From contig JBBQBB010000010.1 in NCBI GenBank assembly GCA_038317095.1, positions 1-64,000 on the forward strand: a stretch of 64,000 nt of DNA. Reading direction: 5' to 3'. Of the stretch, positions 23,783 through 33,501 are shown one piece after another. The stretch comes from JAGXTF01 sp038317095 (GTDB taxonomy: Bacteria > Bacteroidota > Bacteroidia > NS11-12g > UBA955). A program made the position numbers and the translations under genes. Position 1 is the first letter of the stretch, and every line of letters starts with the position of its first letter. The notes under the pieces were generated by a model. It worked only from the letters and a program-made list of their open reading frames with translations. It searched no databases and had not been told where the DNA came from.

Positions 23783-25795
23783 ATGAAACGTATATTTTCT
23801 ATCTTATGGGTGGCTTCACTCTGTTCCAATAGTATTGCCCAATATTCTTTTATTCCAAATAACCCAACCTATGTTATGTCCTTTAATTTGGGAACACTTG
23901 GAAAAAAAATTGACTTGAATAAAATGTCAAATTACAAATTGTTAAAGTCTAAAGACAGCAACGAATACGTGAATTTTCAAGAACTAAACAGACGCATGAT
24001 AGGCAACCTCAATGAAAGTGGCGCCGATATAAAACAAAAACTAATTGCCATTGGCACTAACGACAGCATGCGCGCAACGATGTATTTAATTCCATTGGTT
24101 TCCGCAAAAAAAGCAATTCAAGTGATTGAAAAATTCAACAAAGAAATTAAGTGGGAAGATCAAAGATTACGTCCATCTAAATCTGGTAAAGTGAATTATT
24201 TTATGTCTCCTAAAAATGCGTTGTATGTAGCAATTTTTTCGGATCTATGCGTCATAATGAATGGAAATTATTCTTATTACTATAACGACGACGAATACAA
24301 ATATGACCGTGCTTTGGATAGTGTAAGGTTGGTTATAGATAGAATCAGACAAATAAAAAACACCCATGAGCCCACCGGTACTGCAGAACCTCAAATACCC
24401 GAAATTGATACGAATCGAATTGACTATGATAGCACTGCATATGTGCCAGATTACGTCGAAGAACCTTCCTACCAAGAATACCACTATGACGACGATTCTT
24501 TAATGAAAGCTTTCCGTGCTTGGTGGGAAAAACAAAGGGTGATAAAAGAAAATATTTTTTGGAGTAAAAAAGAGAACGGGGTAAAAAAATATTTAGAAGA
24601 TATGCATAATTTGCCCAAAACCAAAAAGGGTATTATCTATGAAAACAAAGAATTTGCAACAGAATCTGCGGTTCAGAAAGATGTTTTTCATTGGATGGAT
24701 TATACATACGGATTTAAAATGGTTGTAAAAGAAGCTGGCTCCTACTCTTATACTGATTCGATGGGCGAATATCAACGTCATCGTGATAGTTCCATTTACA
24801 ATGAAACCGCATTGGGGAAGTTTTTAGGGGAACTTGTATTAATGGGGCACGGTGATTTTAACAATGGCAGCACCGATATGAATTACAATTTAAAAATGAG
24901 TGATTCCGTGCAAAAATATTTAAACCAAATTACCGGGGCTTCTGTAAATATAAAATTATTTGATTACATAAAAACGCCACAAGTAGCTTCCATTACTTCT
25001 CAAAACCTTAAACATAGCGCACTTATTGATTTGTACTTCGCAGGCGTAGAACAATATAGAATTACAGCAGAAAAAAGCAGAGGAAATATGCAAATACGAA
25101 ACAATTTTAACCAAATCGGATTTACAGTAACAGAACTAATGTATACCTTAATGGATAAAGATATGCTTTACCACACATTTTCTGGCAATGCAATTAGCGC
25201 AGTAACAGGAATTGTCAAATCCCGAACTTCATATCAATCTTGGGAATACGATGAAGAAGGCAATTATATAGCTACCACAAAATTTAAAGAGGATGAATAT
25301 CCAAAGTTTGTTTCCATTTTTGAAACAGAAAATCAACAAAACTTAGACAAACTGTTGTTGCCCTTTATTAAAAATAGATTTCTAACAAGGAGAAACAACA
25401 TCTATTATATCAAGGATATTGGTACTAATTACCTTTATCCTATATTTATGGTAAAAACTGCCAATGCACTAATCGTTACCAATGATAGCTTATACACAAA
25501 CCCAGATTACCTAAAAATGCCACCTGGATTAGACCCAAATTATGTAGAGACCATTGCAGCAATGCCAGTCTATTTTGAATTGAACGGAATCGGGTCTAGC
25601 AATCTCCTCCGAGAAATAAGTTTGATAAGTCCCATATTTAAGGATAAAGGCGTTGTAGCGTTAAATTCAATTAACAAAGCAACCATTACTTGTCAGAAAT
25701 CGATGAATCATTTTAATATCAATTTTGATTTTAAAAATAAAAACCGTTGTTCGCTGATTGACATGATGGAAATGCTTGATTTGATGTACGATTAA
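23783..25795 (+). CDS. Large secreted envelope protein of unknown function
   Basis: 670 residues from the ATG at 23783; a TTG nine bases earlier lies within the promoter box. It has a signal peptide (MKRIFSILWVASLCSNSIAQ). Near the N-terminus NPTYVMSFNLGTLGKKIDL resembles DUF4836/DUF3352-type domains that begin with a hydrophobic strand and a self-comparison of conformers; I hold this match lightly. A Tyr/Asp/Glu-rich insert spans about 185-245. TATTTTTG (23769-23776) ends six bases upstream of the ATG. The stop overlaps the next ATG by one base, so it is coupled to the 456-residue protein. Confidence 0.75.
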   Translation: MKRIFSILWVASLCSNSIAQYSFIPNNPTYVMSFNLGTLGKKIDLNKMSNYKLLKSKDSNEYVNFQELNRRMIGNLNESGADIKQKLIAIGTNDSMRATMYLIPLVSAKKAIQVIEKFNKEIKWEDQRLRPSKSGKVNYFMSPKNALYVAIFSDLCVIMNGNYSYYYNDDEYKYDRALDSVRLVIDRIRQIKNTHEPTGTAEPQIPEIDTNRIDYDSTAYVPDYVEEPSYQEYHYDDDSLMKAFRAWWEKQRVIKENIFWSKKENGVKKYLEDMHNLPKTKKGIIYENKEFATESAVQKDVFHWMDYTYGFKMVVKEAGSYSYTDSMGEYQRHRDSSIYNETALGKFLGELVLMGHGDFNNGSTDMNYNLKMSDSVQKYLNQITGASVNIKLFDYIKTPQVASITSQNLKHSALIDLYFAGVEQYRITAEKSRGNMQIRNNFNQIGFTVTELMYTLMDKDMLYHTFSGNAISAVTGIVKSRTSYQSWEYDEEGNYIATTKFKEDEYPKFVSIFETENQQNLDKLLLPFIKNRFLTRRNNIYYIKDIGTNYLYPIFMVKTANALIVTNDSLYTNPDYLKMPPGLDPNYVETIAAMPVYFELNGIGSSNLLREISLISPIFKDKGVVALNSINKATITCQKSMNHFNINFDFKNKNRCSLIDMMEMLDLMYD

Positions 25796-27165
25796 TGCCC
25801 ATTTCGCGGAAAATAAAATGGTATTTTTTGGGTGGAATTTTTATTGTTCTAACCGCAACTGCCTCCATATTCTATTATACTTGGAAACACCCTAAGATCA
25901 ATAGAGAAGTGGTGCTACCCTCCGACTACGAATACTTGTGTGTGGTAAATTCGCACATAATTATAGAGCAATTGCTTTTCTCCAAGGAATTTAAAAATAC
26001 AGATACTGGGATTTTAAAAAACATGGTTAAAAATGCAGGTTTGGATTTTGTAAAACCCCTTTGGCTTGTAGGATCCTTTATAGAGAAATACCATGGAGGA
26101 ATTATCTATATTTCCGATAAAAATAAATTAAACGCATTTCTAAAGGAAACTTTACTAGCCAAATACAACCCCGAAAAAGATGTATGGATGAAAGACAATT
26201 TTACTTTTTACATTAAATCTGATTTCTTTTACGCGTTTTATGGACAACCAAAAATTCAGAATCAATCAAACTTAAAAGATTCAATAGCCAGCAAACTAGC
26301 ACAGCAAGATTTAAACGGCATTGTTTTTACTGGATGGATTTCTTTACCGTATAAATGGTCGATGGTGTTTCCCAATCAAAAAAACAAAGGTTCTTATATT
26401 GAATTGATTTACCATAAAAATACTGCGGGAATAAATGATGGTTTGCAACTCCTTTTGGAAAATATTCAAATTAACGGCATTCAGCCTATCAATAGCGAAT
26501 CCACTCCGTTGTATATAAATATTCCACAAACCTTTTTTAGTGTTTTTCCTAAATTTGAAAGTAAAACCAAAAACTTTATTTATAAATCTGGTATGGATAC
26601 AACAGGTATTTTTAACCATTCGGAAGGCAATTTCAGTTTTTATTTTATTGGATTGGATACCATTTACACTTCTACCATTGGATATATTACGGATGAAGAA
26701 TTTAACAGGCAAACCATTGTAAAAAAGACACCAAAAACAATTCCAAGAATTGCAGGTCAATTTAGGAACAGTTCTGACCTATGGAAAACGAAAACACACT
26801 GGGACAGTGCGTATAAAAACCGCAAACTCAAATCGATTTTGGGAATCCCTTTTTGGATTTCAAGTGAAAAGAACAATAGTACTTTTTTTACATCCAAAAA
26901 AACCTACAACCCAGCGAATAATCCTAACAATGATACCTATTGGTTTTTGGCAAATTGCAAGCCATTGAAAAAAGATTTTAAAATATTAAATCCGGAATTG
27001 GCTGGTTGGATTGATGGAAATATTGCAACCATTGCGAGTGGCAACCGCAAATCAGATGGTAAACTTTTTATTTCAATTCAATTTACAAATAACAACCAAA
27101 GTTTGGTTAAAAATATTGCAAATACAGTTGATTTTTATAATTTAAAGTTAAAAAATGCCAGGTAA
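25795..27165 (+). CDS. Membrane-anchored envelope protein of unknown function
   Basis: 456 residues with one N-terminal transmembrane helix (about 10-28, WYFLGGIFIVLTATASIFYY) and a long periplasmic part. Short stretches (DYEYLCVVNSHIIIEQLLF, LVGSFIEKYHGGIIYIS) echo the start of the protein encoded directly upstream, so the two may be distant relatives with the same fold. No known domain is certain. It shares one base with the upstream stop (TAATG) and overlaps rsmE by 11 bases, so all three are translated from one message. Confidence 0.72.
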   Translation: MPISRKIKWYFLGGIFIVLTATASIFYYTWKHPKINREVVLPSDYEYLCVVNSHIIIEQLLFSKEFKNTDTGILKNMVKNAGLDFVKPLWLVGSFIEKYHGGIIYISDKNKLNAFLKETLLAKYNPEKDVWMKDNFTFYIKSDFFYAFYGQPKIQNQSNLKDSIASKLAQQDLNGIVFTGWISLPYKWSMVFPNQKNKGSYIELIYHKNTAGINDGLQLLLENIQINGIQPINSESTPLYINIPQTFFSVFPKFESKTKNFIYKSGMDTTGIFNHSEGNFSFYFIGLDTIYTSTIGYITDEEFNRQTIVKKTPKTIPRIAGQFRNSSDLWKTKTHWDSAYKNRKLKSILGIPFWISSEKNNSTFFTSKKTYNPANNPNNDTYWFLANCKPLKKDFKILNPELAGWIDGNIATIASGNRKSDGKLFISIQFTNNNQSLVKNIANTVDFYNLKLKNAR

Positions 27166-27853
27166 ATTCACATTTTATACATCCACCATTCAAGACAAGA
27201 ATGCCCTATTTGACGAGAATGAAACACGCCATGCCATTGGTACATTAAGATTTAAAGTAGGAGACCAAATAGAATTCACGAACGGCTTGGGTGACTATTA
27301 TTATGGAACCATAAACAATATTGAAAAAAGATTGTTTTCTGCGCAGATTCACAAATCGGAAATACATCCACGCAAAGGACTTTTAACCATAGCCTGCGGT
27401 ATTATTAAATCTACAGATAGAATGGAGTGGATGGTAGAAAAATGCACTGAAATGGGCATTTCATCTATTGTTTTCTTTGATGGGCAAAAATCCGAACGCA
27501 ACAAATTAAACCTAGAAAGGATGCAAAAAATTGCTATTGGGGCATTGAAGCAAAGCCATGGAGCTTGGTTACCCAATATAGAATTGCTAAAATGGAAGGA
27601 CATTCTAAAACTAGAAATCAAAAACAAATGGATTGCCAAAGTTGAAGCTGGAGTCGAAAGTTTACCACTCACATTCTCAAACCCCGCGGAGGCTCATCTA
27701 TTGCTCATAGGTCCAGAAGGGGATTTCTCAGAAACAGAATTTAACGATAGCATTGGGCTCAATTTTAAGCCTGTAATGATGGGTAAAAATGTGCTGCGAA
27801 CCGAAACTGCAGTGATTGCTGCTGCGGCATCATTTTATCTGAGCCAAAATTAA
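27155..27853 (+). CDS. rsmE: RsmE, 16S rRNA m3U1498 methyltransferase
   Basis: 232 residues with an N-terminal PUA-like domain (about 1-70) and a SPOUT methyltransferase fold. The C-terminal knot motifs LLIGPEGDFSETEF and MGKNVLRTETAVIAA are diagnostic. It methylates U1498 of 16S rRNA with S-adenosylmethionine. The start overlaps the upstream envelope gene by 11 bases. Confidence 0.95.
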   Translation: MPGKFTFYTSTIQDKNALFDENETRHAIGTLRFKVGDQIEFTNGLGDYYYGTINNIEKRLFSAQIHKSEIHPRKGLLTIACGIIKSTDRMEWMVEKCTEMGISSIVFFDGQKSERNKLNLERMQKIAIGALKQSHGAWLPNIELLKWKDILKLEIKNKWIAKVEAGVESLPLTFSNPAEAHLLLIGPEGDFSETEFNDSIGLNFKPVMMGKNVLRTETAVIAAAASFYLSQN

Positions 27854-27879
27854 TAGCCAGAATCAAGTATTTTTGCAGT

Positions 27880-29184
27880 GTGAAAATTCTACTTTTGGGA
27901 TCTGGAGGTCGGGAACACGCATTTGCGCATTATCTTTCGAAAAGTCCATTGTGCGAAAAACTTTGGATTTCGCCTGGCAACGCAGGCACCATGTATTGTG
28001 GTGAAAACGTTACCCTTGGAATTTTAGATTTTGAAACCATTTATTCATTTTGCAAGGAAAATAGTGTCGATACGATTTTACCTGGCAGTGAAGACCCTCT
28101 TGTTGCGGGCATTGTAGATTTTATAGAAGAAAAAAACGCTATACACGGAACCTCCATTCGCATTGCAGGTCCAAATAAATGGGCTTCCCAACTTGAAGGG
28201 AGCAAAGACTTTTCGAAAGATTTTATGTTAAGGCATAACATACCCACCGCAAAATCTTTTACAGCAAATCAATCGAATATTAAGGAAGGAAAAACCTTTC
28301 TAGAAAGTTTAGAACCCCCCTATGTGTTAAAAGCAGACGGATTGGCGGCCGGAAAAGGCGTCATCATTACTGAAAATTTAGAAGAAGCGAAGCAAACCCT
28401 GGATGAGATGATTCTTCAGGCAAAATTTGGCAATGCTTCTTCCAAAGTAGTAATTGAAGAATTCTTAAGAGGTATTGAAATCAGCGTTTTTGCAGTGAGT
28501 GACGGAATTACATACAAAACCTTAGCCTCGGCCAAAGATTACAAGCGCATAGGTGAGGCAGATACTGGGCCCAATACCGGTGGAATGGGCGCAATTAGTC
28601 CGGTTCCATTTGCGGATGCTGAATTTATGCAAAAGGTGGAGGAAAGGATAACAAAACCCACATTTGAAGGGTTAAAAAAAGAGGGTCAATCTTTTAAGGG
28701 ATTTTTATTTATAGGATTGATGAACTGTGACGGAAATCCTAAAGTGATTGAGTACAATGTGCGCATGGGCGACCCAGAAACTGAGGCTATTTTTCCAAGA
28801 TTAAAAACCGACATGGGAGAACTCATTGATGCCATTGCTGGCCATACCTTGGACAAATTGGAATTAGCACTAGATCCAAGATTCGTTGCAACCATATTTT
28901 TAGTTTCAGGGGGTTATCCTGGCGAAATAGAAAAGGGAAAAATGATGCATTTGCCAGAAATCCCAGTGAATTCAATGCTATTTCATGCAGGCACAGCATT
29001 TAAAGACGACCAAACCCTCACCAACGGCGGCAGGGTAATGGCCGTGAGTTCCTTAGGAGAAAATATTTCAGAGGCATTGGCTATTTCTAACGAATTGGCC
29101 GACAAAATTGAATACGAAGGCAAATATTTTCGCAGGGATATTGGCCTAGATTTGATGAATTACCCACAAAACAAAAATCCATGA
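27880..29184 (+). CDS. purD: Phosphoribosylamine-glycine ligase
   Basis: 434 residues, full length for GAR synthetase. The N-terminal domain opens KILLLGSGGREHA, and the ATP-grasp part shows YVLKADGLAAGKGVII, GPNTGGMGA and EYNVRMGDPETE. It joins glycine to phosphoribosylamine in purine synthesis. Translation must start at the GTG at 27880 to include the GSGGREHA motif. TATTTTTG (27868-27875) ends four bases before it. The stop overlaps the DUF502 gene by four bases. Confidence 0.96.
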   Translation: MKILLLGSGGREHAFAHYLSKSPLCEKLWISPGNAGTMYCGENVTLGILDFETIYSFCKENSVDTILPGSEDPLVAGIVDFIEEKNAIHGTSIRIAGPNKWASQLEGSKDFSKDFMLRHNIPTAKSFTANQSNIKEGKTFLESLEPPYVLKADGLAAGKGVIITENLEEAKQTLDEMILQAKFGNASSKVVIEEFLRGIEISVFAVSDGITYKTLASAKDYKRIGEADTGPNTGGMGAISPVPFADAEFMQKVEERITKPTFEGLKKEGQSFKGFLFIGLMNCDGNPKVIEYNVRMGDPETEAIFPRLKTDMGELIDAIAGHTLDKLELALDPRFVATIFLVSGGYPGEIEKGKMMHLPEIPVNSMLFHAGTAFKDDQTLTNGGRVMAVSSLGENISEALAISNELADKIEYEGKYFRRDIGLDLMNYPQNKNP

Positions 29185-29813
29185 CACATCCAACACACAG
29201 CGAAAAGGTAAAATCTACCTACCAAATTTTACTCAATTATTTTCTGCGCGGATTACTGGTTTTACTCCCATTTGCCATTACCGCCGGGATTATTGCCTGG
29301 ATTATTAGTGGAATTTCTAATGTGCTCATCAAACAGGAATTGGGTGCCAAACAAGTGGTTTTTTACACATTGGGCATAGTGGTGTTTATTTTTGCCACTG
29401 GTTATTTTACCCGGGGTGTGGTGGCCAGGCAAATTATTGATTTTTTCGAAGGCATTATTGAAAAGGCACCCGGTTTAAAGTTTATTTTTGGAACTACAAA
29501 AGATATGACAGAGGCTTTTGTGGGAGATAAGAAGAAATTTACAGAACCCGTACTCGTAGAATTTTCGCCAGGCGTTGAAAGAATTGGTTTTATAACCCAA
29601 CATCATATGAATATATTAGGGAGGGAAAACCACTTGGCAGTATATATACCTGCAAGTTATGCCATTTCCGGTGATTTATACATTGTGCACAAAGATCATG
29701 TAAAAACCTTCCAACAAGATAGTGGGCAGGTAATGAAATTTGTGATCAGCGGTGGAATTGCTGGAATTGAAAAACAAGAAAATCCTTCCAATAAATCTTC
29801 CGCTGCACAATAA
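29181..29813 (+). CDS. DUF502-family membrane protein
   Basis: 210 residues with two N-terminal hydrophobic segments (about 22-44 and 60-78; LLVLLPFAITAGIIAWII and VFYTLGIVVFIFATGYF). These are followed by the family motif APGLKFIFGTTKDMTEAF and a soluble beta-rich domain ending in a low-complexity tail. DUF502 proteins are widespread in bacteria and plants with no agreed function. It is translationally coupled to purD by a four-base overlap. Confidence 0.88.
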   Translation: MTHPTHSEKVKSTYQILLNYFLRGLLVLLPFAITAGIIAWIISGISNVLIKQELGAKQVVFYTLGIVVFIFATGYFTRGVVARQIIDFFEGIIEKAPGLKFIFGTTKDMTEAFVGDKKKFTEPVLVEFSPGVERIGFITQHHMNILGRENHLAVYIPASYAISGDLYIVHKDHVKTFQQDSGQVMKFVISGGIAGIEKQENPSNKSSAAQ

Positions 29814-29935
29814 GAAACATCAAGGCAACGTTAATCCATTGAGAGAAAATGTACAGTTTTATACCACCAAAACACAAATTGGGTAAAACTCTGTATTGAA
29901 TAATCAAAAAAAATCAGTTTTTTCGCACTACAACT

Positions 29936-30652
29936 ATGCATCTGTTAAATACGCTTTTACAAGCCAGCTCTTCTGTTGCTGATTCTGCAAAGAAAGCTTC
30001 CGCCCAAGGGGCTGAAAAGGCCGCCGAACTCCCATCTGCACCCGTATTGGAAATGATGGCCAATGGCGGTCCAATTATGATTGTGCTGCTATTATTCTTG
30101 CTATTGGCAATCTTTTTTATCATTGAGAGATTTTTATACATCTCTGGAAGAACAAAATTGGATTTCAATATGATGAACGTAGTTAAGGACAATATGGCTC
30201 AAAACAGACCTGATGCGGCTTTAAGCTACTGCGAACGCACCCCAACCGCACAATCACAAGTAGTGGCAACGGGCTTGCGATTTTTAGGCAGCAACATGCG
30301 CGAAATTGAAAGCGCAATGGAAACCAGAGCCAATGTAGAGTTGAGTGCCATGGAAAGCAACCTGGGCTACCTAAGCTTAATTTCTAGAATAGCGCCGATG
30401 GTAGGATTTGTGGGTACAATTTGGGGTGTTATCACCATTTTTTATACCATTTCACAATTGGGTACCTTGGAAATTGGTGGCATAAGCAAAGGACTCTACA
30501 TTAAGATGGTAACTTCATTGGCTGGTTTGTCTGTGGGAATTATTGGCTTCACAGGATATCAATTGCTCTTGAGGAAAATAGACCGTTTTGCTGAAAAATT
30601 GCAAGAGCAGTCCTTAAATTTCCTTGAAATGCTGAACAAAACCAACTCTTAA
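29936..30652 (+). CDS. exbB: ExbB/TolQ/MotA-family proton channel subunit
   Basis: 238 residues. Three hydrophobic segments (about 46-66, 150-172 and 184-206) and the family's long cytoplasmic loop are present, with ISRIAPMVGFVGTIWGVITIF in the second segment region, the channel motif of ExbB/TolQ. With the ExbD-type protein encoded ten bases downstream it would use the proton gradient to power TonB or a Tol-type envelope process. Which of these it serves cannot be told from sequence. The N-terminal extension (1-45) is alanine-rich. Confidence 0.9.
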   Translation: MHLLNTLLQASSSVADSAKKASAQGAEKAAELPSAPVLEMMANGGPIMIVLLLFLLLAIFFIIERFLYISGRTKLDFNMMNVVKDNMAQNRPDAALSYCERTPTAQSQVVATGLRFLGSNMREIESAMETRANVELSAMESNLGYLSLISRIAPMVGFVGTIWGVITIFYTISQLGTLEIGGISKGLYIKMVTSLAGLSVGIIGFTGYQLLLRKIDRFAEKLQEQSLNFLEMLNKTNS

Positions 30653-30662
30653 TTTCTTAACT

Positions 30663-31094
30663 ATGAAGATTCACAGGCGCAGGCGGGAAGATGTTGAGGT
30701 AGATTCCTCTTCATTAAATGACATTATGTTTTTTTTAATGTTATTCTTCCTTATTGCCAGCACTCTTGCAAATCCCAACGTATTTCCTGTAAAGCTTCCA
30801 AAGGCTGGTAGTCCAGGTCAAATAGTACCCAGAACCATGCCCTTGACTGTAAAACGAGAAGGTGAAGATTTACACATATACTTGCAACAGGATGAGGTAG
30901 CTTATGACGAGTTAGAAGCTAGACTTACCAAACTAAGGGATGAGTTTAACGATCCTAAAAACCCTGAAGCTGGACTAAATGTGGTATTGCGTGTGGATAA
31001 GCAAACCAACGTGCAGGATTTGGTGGACGTGTTGCAGGTAGGTGCCAATTTGGGTATAAAAATGGTACTCGCCACGGAGAAAAAATCAAAATAA
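30663..31094 (+). CDS. exbD: ExbD/TolR-family protein
   Basis: 143 residues: a basic N-terminus, one transmembrane helix (about 22-42) with the proton-carrying aspartate in SLNDIMFFLMLFF (Asp about 20), and a periplasmic domain with TMPLTVKREGEDLHIYL and LRVDKQTNVQDLVDVL. It partners the ExbB-like protein upstream. Only one ExbD copy is seen, while Bacteroidota energy-transduction operons often have two. Confidence 0.9.
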   Translation: MKIHRRRREDVEVDSSSLNDIMFFLMLFFLIASTLANPNVFPVKLPKAGSPGQIVPRTMPLTVKREGEDLHIYLQQDEVAYDELEARLTKLRDEFNDPKNPEAGLNVVLRVDKQTNVQDLVDVLQVGANLGIKMVLATEKKSK

Positions 31095-31103
31095 CCGAGT
31101 ATT

Positions 31104-32252
31104 GTGCTGCGCATCAGTTCAATAACCGTTTTTCTTTTTATTACTTGCTCTGCTTTTGCTCAAAAAGCCTGGGAATCTAAAATTATTGCTGGTTTTCTTG
31201 TGCCACACCATGAAGATATGGTGCAGATGATGGCTCCGATTCGGGGATTTGAAATATCCAGATCCTGGAAAATAGACTCTGCGGGCTCAGTAGCTATCAA
31301 ACAGAATCATCCATATTGTGGCATAGGCGTTAATTATTTTAACCTTGGCAAATCTATAAATGGAAACGCTTTTACCGCTTTTGGGTATTATGATGCAGGT
31401 ATAAATCTGAAATCTAAAACAACATTAAGGGGAAGGTTTGCCTTCGGAGTTGGCTATTTAACCAAACAATACAATGCGTTTACCAATCCATTAAACCGTG
31501 CTATTGGAAGCAATATCAACGGTTTTATGCAAATTTATACTTATTTGCAAACCCCAATAGGCAAATACAACGACTTACAGCTTGGCATTGGGCTATCTCA
31601 TTTTTCAAATGGAAATTGGAGCCAACCCAATTTAGGAATTAACTTGCCCAGTGTGCTATTAGGAATTAAAGCCCGCGATAAAAGTACGCGTTATTTGAAT
31701 GTACTTCAAATTCACAAAGTGCCTACAAATATCCAATGGGAATTTTCAGCCCGACTGGGGAAAAGACAAATAGGCATAGACAACCCAAGAAATATTGTAA
31801 ATTACCTTGTGGAAGCGACAATCATTTATCCGCACAATGAATTTAGACAATGGAGAATAGGCGTTGTTTCCTTTTTTGACAAAACCTATGTCTTTACCAA
31901 GTTTCAGCCTTTACCCAGCAAAATAAGACCTGACCAAATTACAGAATTGGCTATCCAGGCTGGGCATGAATACAGGATTGGAAGGGTTGGTCTTGTAACA
32001 GATTTAGGATTTTATATTTACCGACCCGATCGATCAAAACGCATTTATTACGAAGGTATAGGCTTAAAACTTTATGTTACTGACAATCTAGTTCTAATAA
32101 ATCGCCTAAAAGTGCATTTAACCACAGCGGATTATTTTGAGTGGGGGCTTTGTTACAATATTACAAGCAGTAACAGAGTAAACCCTGGTTTTGTGAATGG
32201 ATTTAAGTGGGTATTTCGTGGATTTAGAAATCGCCATAACAATTTTTTTTAA
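31104..32252 (+). CDS. PagL-like acyloxyacyl hydrolase / lipid A 3-O-deacylase family outer-membrane protein
   Basis: 382 residues with a signal peptide (about 1-19, ITCSAFAQ), beginning at GTG 31104. The key feature is LGIGLSHFSNGNWSQPNLG: the HFSNG box matches the catalytic His-Ser motif of PagL lipid A 3-O-deacylases, and adjacent PSVLLGI fits. The remainder is a beta-barrel pattern. It would remove the 3-O acyl chain of lipid A at the outer membrane. It is about twice the length of PagL of Pseudomonas, as in other Bacteroidota members. Confidence 0.78.
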   Translation: MLRISSITVFLFITCSAFAQKAWESKIIAGFLVPHHEDMVQMMAPIRGFEISRSWKIDSAGSVAIKQNHPYCGIGVNYFNLGKSINGNAFTAFGYYDAGINLKSKTTLRGRFAFGVGYLTKQYNAFTNPLNRAIGSNINGFMQIYTYLQTPIGKYNDLQLGIGLSHFSNGNWSQPNLGINLPSVLLGIKARDKSTRYLNVLQIHKVPTNIQWEFSARLGKRQIGIDNPRNIVNYLVEATIIYPHNEFRQWRIGVVSFFDKTYVFTKFQPLPSKIRPDQITELAIQAGHEYRIGRVGLVTDLGFYIYRPDRSKRIYYEGIGLKLYVTDNLVLINRLKVHLTTADYFEWGLCYNITSSNRVNPGFVNGFKWVFRGFRNRHNNFF

Positions 32253-32279
32253 TACCTTAAATTTAGGAAATTAAAAAGT

Positions 32280-33392
32280 TTAAAAACTACCCAACCATCT
32301 AGGCACTTTGATGTCCAAGGTAGACACATACCTAAAATACAATCCATTGGAAAATTCCAGTTTTTTGTAATCCAAATCGTAGTAGGGTTCAAAACGGAAA
32401 TCTATCCATAATTTACTCCCTAATATGGGCTTGGAATAAACGTAGCGGAGCATTGCCAAACGGCGAACGCCGTTGTTTGAATAAGGATTCTTTAAATTCA
32501 CATTGCTAAACATAGTGTTGCCCAAAGTGGAAGTAAATTCATTGGCATACCACCAAGTAAGTGCAATTTGGTGGTGCTTTTTTATCCGAAAACGCAAATT
32601 GGTCATACTTGCCCAACCATTTGTATACGGCTGGGTTGGTGTATTTGAATTGTCAAAACTATTTAAAAGAAACGATTCTAAAAGAAATGCTGTATCCTGG
32701 ATTTTCAACCTCAAGCCAGCTGCAGAATTGATTCTTGTTGCTATGGGTCTATTGGTATTTAGCGCCTGTCCACCTTGATGAAATATAGTAAGATAAAGAG
32801 GATTACTTAAAGTAACACTTCCAATATGAAATAAAGCATTTTCTAGGCTTTGTCCCAAAACCAAAATTTCTTGTTTGCTTGTATTTTCGTTTAATTTTTG
32901 TTTCCATTCCAGCCAAATGTCATAATTCATCTTTGCGGTTTTGCGCTTTGCTTGCACACCCATTTCCACAGGTTGGGTAAATAGATTTTCGTAATTTAAC
33001 ATGGGTTCAATTAAATTATGCTGAATATTGGGCTGAATATTTCCCAAATTATACAACCACTTTTTATTTTCAATCCGAAAATTAAAGAGTGGAATGGCCT
33101 TAGTTAAAAAACCAGCATCCCCGAAATCCTTTTGTAACAGCAAACCGGTGCTAAAAGTTGCGTCTTTAGAAAGTTTGTAATGCAGCAACCCCTTGGCCTG
33201 AAATCCAAAAAGCGTAACACCAGGATTGATATTGTTGAAATACTCGTTGTTTTTAAGAAATTGAAGTCCTTCAAATGTAGCGCCCCACTTTGTCGAAGGT
33301 TGAGCAGGTTGTACGCGAAAAATATCGTTGCTCAATTGGGACTTTAAACCCAAAAACGAGGTAAGGAAAACAACAATGAGCAAAAGGCGCAT
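32280..33392 (-). CDS. Secreted beta-barrel, porin-like outer-membrane protein
   Basis: 370 residues from the ATG at 33392. A signal peptide (MRLLLIVVFLTSFLGLKS) is followed by strands with aromatic girdles (FGFQAKGLLHYKLSKDATF, YNLGNIQPNIQHNLIEPM, WIDFRFEPYYDLDYKKLEF). The C-terminus ends RWLGSF. No family could be named. An earlier in-frame start at 33428 lies inside the promoter. A complete promoter sits directly before this ATG. Confidence 0.75.
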   Translation of the reverse strand: MRLLLIVVFLTSFLGLKSQLSNDIFRVQPAQPSTKWGATFEGLQFLKNNEYFNNINPGVTLFGFQAKGLLHYKLSKDATFSTGLLLQKDFGDAGFLTKAIPLFNFRIENKKWLYNLGNIQPNIQHNLIEPMLNYENLFTQPVEMGVQAKRKTAKMNYDIWLEWKQKLNENTSKQEILVLGQSLENALFHIGSVTLSNPLYLTIFHQGGQALNTNRPIATRINSAAGLRLKIQDTAFLLESFLLNSFDNSNTPTQPYTNGWASMTNLRFRIKKHHQIALTWWYANEFTSTLGNTMFSNVNLKNPYSNNGVRRLAMLRYVYSKPILGSKLWIDFRFEPYYDLDYKKLEFSNGLYFRYVSTLDIKVPRWLGSF

Positions 33393-33396
33393 TGGG

Positions 33397-33429
33397 CAAA
33401 GGTAAGAAATGAATTTTGTATCAAACAAA
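33397..33429 (-). promoter_or_regulatory. Promoter of the porin-like gene, adjoining its start codon
   Basis: The minus strand has TTTG (33426-33429) and TACCTTTG (33397-33404) separated by 21 bases; a second TTTG gives a 17-base spacing. Four bases (CCCA) lie between the box and the ATG at 33392, which favours that start and a leaderless mRNA. Confidence 0.72.
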
Positions 33430-33501
33430 TACTTCTCTTTATTGCCGCAGCTTGAATGTGAATGCGTAAAATTGATAAAGTTCGCTGCTAGAAATTAGTT
33501 T

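Noticed and set aside
29838..29890. Short frames after the DUF502 gene (for example MYSFIPPKHK)
   Set aside because: Under 25 codons, no family pattern, and overlapping frames are equally open; chance is the simplest reading.
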